Under the pieces are notes generated by a model. It did not search any database. It saw nothing but the letters and a program-made list of their open reading frames with translations, and had not been told where the DNA came from. From NCBI GenBank assembly GCA_004352715.1, contig SCFE01000035.1, positions 1,709,970 to 1,773,969 on the forward strand: DNA of 64,000 nucleotides. Reading direction: 5' to 3'. This DNA comes from Hofstenia miamia (lineage: Eukaryota > Xenacoelomorpha > Acoela). A program made the position numbers and the translations under genes. Shown here one piece after another: positions 44,253-57,300 of the stretch (positions within the stretch are counted from its first letter, which is position 1; each line of letters begins with the position of its first letter).

Positions 44253-45722
44253 CTAAAATAGACGTTATCCAAGTTGTGCAAATTACTATTTGTAATGAAA
44301 ATGTGTTTCACAAATATTAATAGTATAATTGTAAATTGAGCGTGTTATTCGGCAAGGGCTCGATCTAGCCCAAACGAAAACTGATCAAGCAAGATTAGAA
44401 GGACCTCATAGGCTTACTGAGACTAGACTTTCAATGGGACAGCATAATATTGCATATCGGTACACTTTATAGGTTATTGATACTGGATATGCAAATTAGG
44501 CCTGGAAACGGATTAATCAATAATCGAATTGACCCTTTGATAATTTTGAAAATCGACAGAACCCGTCTCGACCCATTTGTTAGCTTTCCAGAGATTGATG
44601 ATTCTAATAGACAATTAACAATTTACTCCATGCAAATAATAATTTGAAAATATGTAGCTAAAATGTTTATATATTTACTACAATATGGGGTGAACACTCT
44701 ATTAATTATATATTTGTTGTTTGTTATCAATCCCAATGTAAAAATGCTTTTCTAGTTTTCTTCATTTGATCCGCGCTAACCTCTCTCGACCAATATTAAG
44801 TAAGAATGAAACTTGTTAATATTTATAATTGTGGGACGAGGACGATCTTACTAAAAAAACAATTAAGCTTTTGCATTGCTAAGCAATATATATGCAGAAT
44901 TTACATTAAGTATAACATTTCTTTATTTTGTGTAACCTCTAAATATCACTAATTAAAACTACTTCACCGAATTTACGTCAAAAAATTCTAATTATAGAAA
45001 AGCGGTATTTAAAATGCTTTTTTCAATTTCTTTAAAAATAATTATTGTTAAAAGTGCGACATGGATTCAATCGTTAACTGGTAAACTAAGCTCACAATTC
45101 TCTACTTTTTATCATTATCAGGGAGCCAATTAATGAAAATCATAAAATGATGGGTATGGGTCCAATGAATGAAAATTATTGTTTTGCAAAATCAGAAGTT
45201 ATTAAATAAACATTTCCTCTAACGAGCGGCTGCAAGCAATGTAAATGAATTTTTCACAAGTGATACGCTTTGGAAATCCCAATACTGAAACATTTGTTAA
45301 TGTTTTAATGCTTACTATATACAAAATGAAGAAGGTGTAAATGAAAGTGAAGATTTCAATTAGAACTACGAGGAACACTGAAAGATGAAGGGATTTCTAA
45401 AATAGAGTTTAACACCATTGTTGATTAAAACATTTACCATTGAGATGTAAACAGAGAAGATGTTGATACCAATTAGAACTATGCACAATGTGTAGGACAA
45501 CGCCTTGTTAAACCTATAAATGTACGTGTAAGCACATTTGATATTCAATTTATATATATATATNNNNNNNNNNNNNNNNNNNNNNNNNNNNNNNNNNNNN
45601 NNNNNNNNNNNNNNNNNNNNNNNNNNNNNNNNNNNNNNNNNNNNNNNNNNNNNNNNNNNNNNNNNNNNNNNNNNNNNNNNNNNNNNNNNNNNNNNNNNNN
45701 NNNNNNNNNNNNNNNNNNNNNN

Positions 45723-45758
<36 letters not shown>

Positions 45759-48355
45759 TATTATAATTCATAAAAAATCTTAAGATATACATTCAATATG
45801 TGAAACTTGGAAGATTGGGAGGAATCGTTACTAAACCTACAATATTCGTCTAGAAATTGCATTCGAAATACATTTGCTCTGGTAACTGGGCCGCTATTGT
45901 AGTATTCTCTTCCAGGCCTTTTAGCAGTTGACAAATCTTGAGATTAGGCACCTCGCTCATTTGGCGGGAAAAGAGCCAATAACTTATTCATTTTCTTCTT
46001 TCGATCTTATTTGAAGGATTAAGCTACACTATTAGAGACCGGCAAAAATTTTTAAAAGAGATTTTCTTCATACCTAATCATATGCGTCAATTATCGACAG
46101 TAGTAATGGAAGTTTGCGCATGTACTGCATTTTTCCTGACTTATTTTGCATCCCAAATATTATTAAGCAGCGTGAAAAATTTCACATAAATTTTCTATTC
46201 ACTGGCTATATTTGCTTATCTTAACAAAGCTTTAATGCATAATTTAATAGAATCTAATTAAACTACTGTTGGAGGGCTTTAACTTTCCAAAATTGTAAGG
46301 CCCTTTAGTAGGTTGCATATTGAATTCACTTTTATCAATTTATTCTTATGTTGAGTGTATTTCAGTAATTCTTAGGTTAACAAGTTGGGCTAGGCAGGAA
46401 GAAATTTCGGCCAGCTTCAATTCTTGATCTACTGTCACTTAAAACAAGACATCCGCATGAAATAATCAAGACACGATAATCAGGTTGATATTTAAGCACA
46501 GGATAAACCACTACAATATTTTTCCACACGTTAACTTAGTGGAATGCCAGCTAAAGACATCATAACAGTTTATGTAAGTATTGTTAGATCTGTCTTCAAG
46601 TATTGTGTTCCACTTTGGCATTTTTCTATTACCAAGGCTCAAGGCAATGATATTGAGCGCATCCAAAAGCGTGTTATGAAATACCTATTCCCTCACGAAG
46701 CACTTTGCATCGCGAATCTAAAAACACTGGCTGAACGTAGAATACTCCAATCGCCTATAGAAAAAAATGCAAAATGTCAACCATATAGTTCATCAACTGC
46801 TACCTTCGTATTCCATCCTAAAACTTTCGAACTCATCGAAATGTGCACTTACTATTCTCTCATCACGTATGAAAAAATCTTTAGCGATCTCCAAAATTGA
46901 AGAAGCGTTTTCTGTTCATTATGTGTAATTGGTAGATATGTGTACTTAAATTTTTATATGTCACTATTATTTAACCTAGTGGTTGCGAGTGGCATGAAAT
47001 GAATCCTTCTTTTTCTAATCTGGAATAATATTTGGATATAATTTATGAAAATCCGAATGTAATTTATTAGAAAATACCATTTGAATTTTATGCATGTTAT
47101 TCTTAAGGTGACATTATGTTTCTTATTAACCATAAAGTATTTAAAAACTTAGGAATTTGATAATTCACATTCATTTTAATTCAATATTTACAAGTTTTCA
47201 GTCCAGTGTATTGACACCCATCATTTATTAAAATATGCATGCTAATCTAAATCAGGAAAGTTAAAGTATGTTCACAGGTTAGGGCCTGATAGGTTTTTTC
47301 CCTAGTAGTGCACACCTCTACTGCGATTATATTAATATGCTTAGAGGCGGGAACACTAACTACTTATTTATGGGAAAAAATTGGATAGTACGTATTAAAG
47401 TATATGCAAGGTGTTGAATTTTAATCTTTAATTATGATTATATCGAGTGTTATCATTTGTAAGCAAGCAGTTATACCCTTGAATATAGAAACCCTGAATT
47501 AATTAAAATGCTCCCAAGACTCAGCGTTCCCTAATTTAATTGTTTCCCAATCTCAGCTACATAAATATGAGTAAATTTCAAAATGATTTAAAACTTATCA
47601 GAAAAGAAACTTACCAATTGTTAACAAATTCACCCATAATTCTGCGTTTTGAAGTAAAAACCAAAAGCGGTATGATAGCAAACGGCAAAAGACAGGACTG
47701 AAGAACATTCAAAAGCTCCGAAAGTTCATTGAGAGATTGTAGGGCAAACAAAGCCACAAAAATGGTTGGAGTAATAGCTATAGTCCGCGTGAAAAGAACT
47801 CTTCGCCACTTGGGCCATGAAATCCCAAGAAATCCCTAATGTTTTAATTCATAAAAAGAATAAAAATTAACATAAATTCATTTGTATATATTTATTATGA
47901 AAACAATGAGACTGGAAATTAGCCAAATAATGAAAATAAAATAACAATAATGAAGAGAAGTTTGTGATTTTTTAACTCTTTGTATAAAATGAGACATTAA
48001 ATTTTAAGAAATGAGTACATCATTTTTATGAGAAAACTGGAAGGAAAATATTTATATTTAGAGTGGATTTTTACAACATAAAATACTGTTTACAACTAAA
48101 ATAACGTCAAGAAATAAACGCTACAAATAAAACAACAAATACATTAACAAAAATTAACATTTAGAAACGCAATCAAAATTTTGAAGGTTGGGTTATGGCG
48201 AATTTAGATGTGATCTATTAAATAATCAGTATTATAGAATTTAAAACCTTGTCATTTGCATTCAAGCCTTTATTTGTGTAAATGTGGAAGTTTTTATAAT
48301 TTGGATTTCAAATACTCTCAATTTATGAACTTTTTTTAGATTTGTTTAAATTATT

Positions 48356-48390
<35 letters not shown>

Positions 48391-51300
48391 NTTCACCCAT
48401 AATTCTGCGTTTTGAAGTAAAAACCAAAAGCGGTATGATAGCAAACGGCAAAAGACAGGACTGAAGAACATTCAAAAGCTCCGAAAGTTCATTGAGAGAT
48501 TGTAGGGCAAACAAAGCCACAAAAATGGTAGGAGTAATAGCTATAGTCCGGGTGAAAAGAACTCTTCGCCACTTGGGCCATGAAATCCCAAGAAATCCCT
48601 AATGTTTTAATTCATAAAAAGAATAAAAATTAACATTTATATAACATAAATTCATTGTATATATTTATTATGAAAACAATGAGACTGGAAATTAGCCAAA
48701 TAATGAAAATAAAATAACAATAATGAAGAGAAGTTTGTGATTTTTTAACTCTTTGTATAAAATGAGACATTAAATTTTAAGAAATGAGTACATCATTTTT
48801 ATGAGAAAACTGGAAGGAAAATATTTATATTTAGAGTGGATTTTTACAACATAAAATACTGTTTACAACTAAAATAACGTCAAGAAATAAACGCTACAAA
48901 TAAAACAACAAATAAATTATACAAATAAAACAACAAATACATTAACAAAAATTAACATTTACAAACGCAATCAAAATTTTGAAGGTTGGGTTATGGCGAA
49001 TTTAGATGTGATCTATTAAATAATCAGTATTATAGAATTTAAAACCTTGTCATTTGCATTCAAGCCTTTATTTGTGTAAATGTGGAAGTTTTTATAATTT
49101 GGATTTCAAATACTCTCAATTTATGAACTTTTTTTAGATTTGTTTAAATTATTCAATATATATATATATATATATATATATATTGATGTGTTCTTGTTAC
49201 ATTTAAGCGGTTTGATTCTTAGTGTTCTATGATTATGATGATGAAGGAACGTGAAACTAGTTTTTAACAACATTGAAAAAATGCAATTGATAAGATAATT
49301 GTTCAAATTTGATTTGATATTTTCGAGTACACATTTCAGTGTTTCAACATCAATGTTCAATGAAATTTTTCATGAGAAGAATTTTTATTTAAATACAGTT
49401 CACACTTGCATTCATCATGCAATACAATGCAATAAAAATGAAGCTTTGAGAAATTGTCTACAATTACTTGTTACCCAATAACAGAGAATTTTTTGTGTAA
49501 AATGATAATTATAGTGTAATATTAAAGTGGATATAATTTTCAATATTCAGTATACAAATAAGTGATTTTATGAGGGAAACGATAGTATTTCTACCAAAAA
49601 CTGAAATTTGAAGTAAATCTTACCTCCATAACAAATTGACCAACATATGTACCCTAAATATAATTGGATGATAGAAACAGCCTCAGTAGTAAACGTTAAA
49701 TTTAAGAAATATTTTTAACAGATAAACTGAAAGAAGACAATCATCTGAATTATTGTGAACGTTATAAAGTTGTTAAAGTCTGCAGGTGAAATACCTTAAA
49801 ATTCCAATACAGGATAAGACTCGACCAGATTCAGCCGAAAAAAGTTTTACTGCTTACTACACTAAACATACCGTCATTGTAGATGACTGTCCAGACGCTA
49901 AAAGACCAATTCCCCACAATATTACTACAAATTCGCCGTAATGTTCACGTATCCAGATACTCTAAATAACAGAAAATCGAGAAATTTCATAGATATTATA
50001 TTTCAATGTTTTCAACGATCAAATTGATTCCCATCAAATCAATATAACAAATTATTACTTAAGAGTATTTAACTTTCCATCAATATATAAACTGGCATTG
50101 TAAGTCACATATTATTTACAATAAGCAATAAAATAAAATATCGAAGAAACTAAGTACAAATAATGAACTGCGAATTAAAGTTAAGCAGATCAGCTGATTT
50201 TTTAAGTTTTACATCGGATTTCATTATGAAATTAAATATAATTTTTATTAGCAATTCTCAGAATCAATAACAATTACATACATTTTGGATAAATTTCCAG
50301 TTTAGTAGACAGAATAAAGGAAAATTAATTTACAAGAAAATATCGTAGTACATTTTTGTACGGCTTCCAGTGTGATTTCAACTACTTCTTTAGTCGAACA
50401 TGTGTTCTGCGGCCAGTTTAACCATTTTCGACTTGGGTAGGGATTTGTTTCCCTTATTAAACTTTTGATTATTTTTCAAAATGTTGTGGAACTTTCTTAG
50501 TGATACTTTATGACCCGCTAATAAAATTATGTAAATAACTACTCGTTTTATATATGGCATTGTTTTCCAAACAGGTTAATAGACTTACAATTTTGCCAAA
50601 ACATTAATATTGTTAGTGTGAAAAAAATTAAGTAAAATAAGCAAGAAAATAATATTTGATAAATTAGGAATTAATTATAATTAATTCCATCATTTCCAAT
50701 TGCTAAAACCAATATTCATTTATGTGAAAAAATACAAATTTTGAGATAGGATGATGTCATCAAAAATAATTTTCGTTTTCATCTCGCAATCCAATCCAGA
50801 GTTACATTGGGAGTTGAAAATTATCCGCACCCAGGCCTGAAAAAGCCAAAAAGCAGATTTTGTCAAAGACGTTTTACAATGTTCTTAGAGTCACTCCAAT
50901 CCCCACCAAGTAAAATCAAGAATTGAGGAAAGATCACTCAACAATAGTTTTCTATTTACCTCAAAGTTAGGGATTTATTTTTGATATTTGGTTTCTAAGA
51001 AAATCTCATTGAGAGAACTTTTTTAATATTGTCAGCAATAATTCAAGGCCAAGTAAGATAAAGAAGATAATAATGCAATGATCGTGATGTACAAAACAGT
51101 ATTTATAATTAGCTTGTCAACGCTAACAATGATTTGCAGTGAATGCCAAAAACAATGAACCTTTTAAATTTATATTGTTCTCTAATTAAATATTCTCTTT
51201 CATCTTTCAGTCTTCGACGAATATGACATTCGTTTTAAATGTTCACATTAATTGCTCTAAAATATAAAATTGCATCAACTATTGCCACTCAAAAGGAATA

Positions 51301-54300
51301 TCTTTTCAAAATGCCATTTTATAATGTTCATAAATATCGATAAAATTCCTTTTTAAATATACAGCGATGAAAACGTCACGTTCAACAAATTATTTAGTCC
51401 TTTTGTAAAATACTACCAATTTATACCAAACGTTATGTGAAAAAAAACTTTTGTGGAAATCAAAATATCATTTTCAAAATTTCAAACTTTCTTGGGGAAT
51501 ATAAACATCTATTGTTAAGTCATCGATAACAAAATCCATTCTTGGGCATAATAGTTCGAACTAATTAAGTAATTCCAATTTTAAGCGATCATATAGCTCA
51601 TATTTGTTTAAAATTTGGTGAATTGTGGATTCATGCACAAAATATCAATCTGTCTAATCTACTTTCAACTGCTTCCACGTCAAACGCGGGCAAACTCTGG
51701 AAAGATGGGCTAAATTTGCTTGAAAACGACCCGTTGGTTTGCAAAAGCGACCTGGTTTTGCTAATGGCCCAATTTGACCGGTTCTTTTATAATGTGAAAT
51801 AATTGAGAATACTGTTTGATTTGATAATTGAAAAAATTCGAAAATTTTTTTCTGTGGAATTTTTTCTAGGAATTCTGAAATTATAATTTTTCGTATTTTT
51901 TGAAGGACATAGTTTTACCACGCATTTTGCTGTGAATAATAACAGAAGTGCTCATTAATTGTCAGAAATGTTTTGTTTAGACCTAAATGCTAACAGGTAC
52001 ATTCTGATATTAAGCATTCACATTTTCAAAGTACCAGTAACAACGAAGAGAAAAACGTTGATGTGAAAAACTGAAATATTATGCACAAAGCTGCACTTAA
52101 TCGTGCGTAAATTATAGATGCGTTGACAATTTTGGTAGAAAAATATTTGATAACATTTATATAGCAATTTTCCATAGACGCCCTGTGAAAAATATTCTTG
52201 GTACGCCCATGTCACTCTGTAAAAAAATTATTTGGGTTTTGCATACATTCACAGGGATTTCATTAAGAAAGATTTTGTAACCTGATTAACTCTTAGAAAG
52301 ATCGAACACTTCTGCAATCACTAAGTTGAAATAGAGAAAAATGGAAAATATTATTTACATAACAAGAAGTAACAAATATAAATAAAACCTGGAAATCCTT
52401 ATGGACCCAGAATTTTATTATTTATGTACTTAGGAAGCGCAAAATTTAACAGGTGAGGCATAAAACTTAGGGCACAAATTATTAAAGTTTTAGGCGGATG
52501 CCCATGTTAATCCTATAAATGCAATTCCACAAATATCTACTAGTAAGTACTCACAGCTCTTTGCAGAGTCGCATCTTTATCATTTGCTGCATTCGCAAAT
52601 ACAGCTACGATGGCAATGTTTATGAGGAAGGATATAAACAGAGCAATTGCTAAATATAATTAAATACCAAAAGTTACCATTCCCATAAATTTAATATTTC
52701 CAACTTAAAAAATTTGATAAAATTATGACGTTTAATATAGTGCCACATCATTAAGTTGCTGCATGCATTTATAATGCATGTAACATTTTCTGGTAATTAT
52801 TATGTTAATGATTCCAAAAATTTACAAGATTCAATAGCAAAGTAGAAATTAGCTTCCTTTACGTTTTTTCTTCTATTTCTGTCAACCTTTCGGCTCTAAA
52901 TGACAATTGAAAATAATTTGAATAGTAACAATTAAGTCTTACCAGAACTAGGGCGGAATGCAAATACAGATTATGTGGCATAATGACTGAACCAATTATT
53001 CCAAGGCCTTGAACAGCATCCGAAGAATGACAATTTGAGCACCAAGGAACGATAGTCCCCTTCAACATCAAAAGAATGTTCGGAGATGCAGCAAAGCACT
53101 ACAAAGTAGAACATAATTTGTCATGTAGATAATGGACATGGTATATGTTCAATGTAATTAATGCAAACACAAATATATATATATATATATATATATCTAA
53201 GATCATTTAGAGAACCTACCAATAGTCATTTACCATTTCTTAGAGCACCTATAATATTATTACCCATTGTTACCTTTCACATTCTCCACGTAAAGACGTC
53301 ATCGTCAAAGTTATATTTTTATTTACTTCTACCATTCTGCCTTTCCTAAATGATTTCCTATTCATTCCTCTGCAAAGACATATTCATAGAAACACATCTC
53401 ACTAATATCGTCTGAATTATCTAATTCAATCAAACTGGATTAACCTTCATTTTTTTTAGCTCTTTTTGATTTGATCCATTCAATTTCCCAAAATATATCT
53501 GCAATCCATGTGATTATCAGAAAAGTTATTTCATCAGCAGAAACCATTTCTAAAATTATTAGTGAGTGATTCTGTTCGGTTATATCTCCCGATATCTTTA
53601 TCTGCATTTGTCATTTTTCAAATTAAAAATTTTTGTTGTCAAATATTCTAAAGGTCTTCTACCCGCACGCAATCTCTAAACTGCTTTCGTCCTTCTCTGC
53701 GAACTCGCTATTCCTTCTGATCAGTTGGCCTCTTCTTCTTCTTCTAAAAGCATCATATTTTCCTATTCTCCTTTCATTTTAACTACTAGTTTTCCAGATT
53801 CTGGAAAATTGCAAAAATTTTCCTATACATCAATGATGATCGTATCTTAATATTTCAATTCTTACATATCATTTGCATTTGAAGGAACTATATTTAAGGT
53901 TATCTGTCGAATCATTCGTAATTTGATATCTAAATCTCAATATTAATTCATAGTTCTTCCGTATCCACGATTTCTTGATTGTGTTAATTCTCATTTTGAA
54001 AATAATGTACTTCTCCTTAGTCATTATCTTGACCTCCAAAAAAGCTTTCAATAAAATTTCTTATATTCTTTTACTCATAAGACTTATTGAAAATTTGTGA
54101 CGAATTTTCTTCCATATCTTTCATATTCAGTTGTCTCTCAGAAGGGTGTGTTTCATATATTTACAGCTTGATCCCAATAAATAGAGCATAAAAGCATTTT
54201 ATTTTACAGAAAGAACTTGTGGAAAATGAAAGAGAAAATCGGATAAACAAAGATTTGTTTTATTAAAAGAATACATTTGAAACTTTCGTTTGCATTCTCG

Positions 54301-57300
54301 CTTTTGACGTCTTTGATAATGAGGTTATCGATTTTACAACGGAAAATACGAGCAACTTGTTTCAATGAAATCAGTTCTTTAAATCCATCATTTTAATTTT
54401 GAACAAAGTACCGCATCATAACATATCGACTACTGATTTTTTATCATCATCTACTTTGAATCATAATTCATTATGACTTAGACATGCATTATTAGAATTT
54501 TTGTTATTATAGTATTTCAACATATTTTACTAATCTGTATAAAATATGTTTCAGAGCATCAAAACTATCTCAAACTTCAAATGAATAGACAGAAATATTC
54601 TAAATTTAAGTATATAACATAATATAACTGATTAACCGCTCTGTAAACCAAGGAAACGAATTCAGCGGAATAAAGCAATAATAATTACAGAAATTTTTCA
54701 TTGTGNTACTCTTATGAAGTTACTATAACTTCTTGTGTTACTATGAGGCGGATCCACTTTACATTTGAATAAATATATAAAATTTGCTTTATATTTGTGA
54801 AATAGACGTTCGCATAGGTGCATAAATATGTATATACTGTATATTTCGTCAAATAAAGAAATTTGCAAAGTTAAAAAGGAGTTTTATGTTAACAGGTCAT
54901 TATTATTTATGATTAAAAATGAATGTTTACATTCTGCAGTGTGAAATTAACGTTACACAGCTTACTTCTCCACATTTCTAAAGTCAATGAACCCTATATA
55001 TATATATAGGGTGACTCAAAAGTAGGTACTTATTTTAAAATGATTTAAACTTAAGAAGTAATTTCAACAATTATTTTGAGAAGGAAGCATATCGTACGGA
55101 CTTTTATTTAATATTCAATATGGTCTCCATCATTCGCCACCAACATATTATGTCGACATTGGACAATATCAACTGATTTCACAAGAAACTCTTTTACGAC
55201 GAACCCATTACTTCATGGTTTTCTCCTTTGAAGTTTTTCCAAATTTCTTGGTTTGATTGAGTGGATTTGTTCCTTCAACCACCACAAAGACAAGTCACAG
55301 GATGTTATGCCAGGATTTCTGGCAGGATATTCGTGTGATCCACAACAACCCATCCATTTTACAGGAAGTTGGGGATTCAAACATTCACGAACAATAAGTA
55401 AAACGTGTGGAGGAGCTCTATTTTGCAATATTGCCCAAGCATTAACAATTGAAAACAATTCATCTCTCAGCAAAGTGAGGTATCTTTCGGTGTTCATAGT
55501 CTTAACTATAATTGCAAGGGCTTTCAAGCGTCGAACAAATCAACAAGATTTAATAAAAATCGCATAGGGCACAAAATGCACGTCAGAGAGATGTACAGAA
55601 ATCGATATAATTGCTCTGGAGAGCGGCTCCCAAATGTGTGCGCGGAAGTGACAAATGTTCTGCAAAATCGATAGTAGGAGATTAGACTGGAGCTGCGACG
55701 TCTCCCTGATGGGTATGGGTCTTTCGCGGGAACTTGATTTAGTTGGGAGAANTCTAAATGACAATTGAAAATAATTTGAATAGTAACAATTAAGTCTTAC
55801 CAGAACTAGGGCGGAATGCAAATACAGATTATGTGGCATAATGACTGAACCAATTATTCCAAGGCCTTGAACAGCATCCGAAGAATGACAATTTGAGCAC
55901 CAAGGAACGATAGTCCCCTTCAACATCAAAAGAATGTTCGGAGATGCAGCAAAGCACTACAAAGTAGAACATAATTTGTCATGTAGATAATGGACATGGT
56001 ATATGTTCAATGTAATTAATGCAAACACAAATATAAATATATATATATAAATATCTAAGATCATTTAGAGAACCTACCAATAGTCATTTACCATTTCTTA
56101 GAGCACCTATAACATTATTACCCACTGTTACCTTTCACATACTCCACGTAAAGACGTCATCGTCAAAGTTATATTTTTATTTACTTCTACCATTCTGCCT
56201 TTCCTAAATGATTTCCTATTCATTCCTCTGCAAAGACATATTCATAGAAACACATCTCACTAATATCGTCTGAATTATCTAATTCAATCAAACTGGATTA
56301 ACCTTCATTTTTTTTAGCTCTTTTTGATTTGATCCATTCAATTTCCCAAAATATATCTGCAATCCATGCGATTATCAGAAAAGTTATTTCATCAGCAGAA
56401 ACCATTTCTAAAATTATTAGTGAGTGATTCTGTTCGGTTATATCTCCCGATATCTTTATCTGCATTTGTCATTTTTCAAATTAAAAATTTTTTTTGTCAA
56501 ATATTCTAAAGGTGTTCTACCCGCACGCAATCTCTAAACTGCTTTCGTCCTTCTCTGCGAACTCGCGATTCCTTCTGATCAGTTGGCCTCTTCTTCTTCT
56601 TCTAAAAGCATCATATTTTCCTATTTTCCTTTCATTTTAACTAGTAGTTTCCCAGATTCTGGAAAATTGCAAAAATTTTCCTATACATCAATGATGATCG
56701 TATCTTAATATTTCAATTCTTACATATCATTTGCATTTGAAGGAACTATATTTAAGGTTATCTGTCGAATCATTCGTAATTTGATATCTAAATCTCAATA
56801 TTAATTCATAGTTCTTCCGTATCCACGATTTCTTGATTGTGTTAATTCTCATTTTGAAAATAATGTACTTCTCCTTAGTCATTATCTTGACCTCCAAAAA
56901 AGCTTCCAATAAAATTTCTTATATTCTTTTACTCATAAGACTTATTGAAAATTTGTGACGAATTTTCTTCCATATCTTTAATGCTAATTTTATCTACTCT
57001 TATGAAGTTACTATAACTTCTTGTGTTACTATGAGGCGGATCCACTTTACATTTGAATAAATATATAAAATTTGCTTTATATTTGTGAAATAGACGTTCG
57101 CATAGGTGCATAAATATGTATATACTGTATATTTCGTCAAATAAAGAAATTTGCAAAGTTAAAAAGGAGTTTTATGTTAACAGGTCATTATTATTTATGA
57201 TTAAAAATGAATGTTTACATTCTGCAGTGTGAAATTAACGTTACACAGCTTACTTCTCCACATTTCTAAAGTCAATGAACCCTATATATATATATAGGGT

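Noticed and set aside
45202-45322. Definite NRAMP C-terminus at 45202
   Set aside because: The spliced alternative to 44252 fits the family better, so this is kept only as a possible second ending.
52859-53071. Single NRAMP exon running through 52859-53071
   Set aside because: The continuous frame crosses an intron (52896-52942). The two parts splice as 52943-53098 and 52826-52895, which restores the family sequence on both sides.
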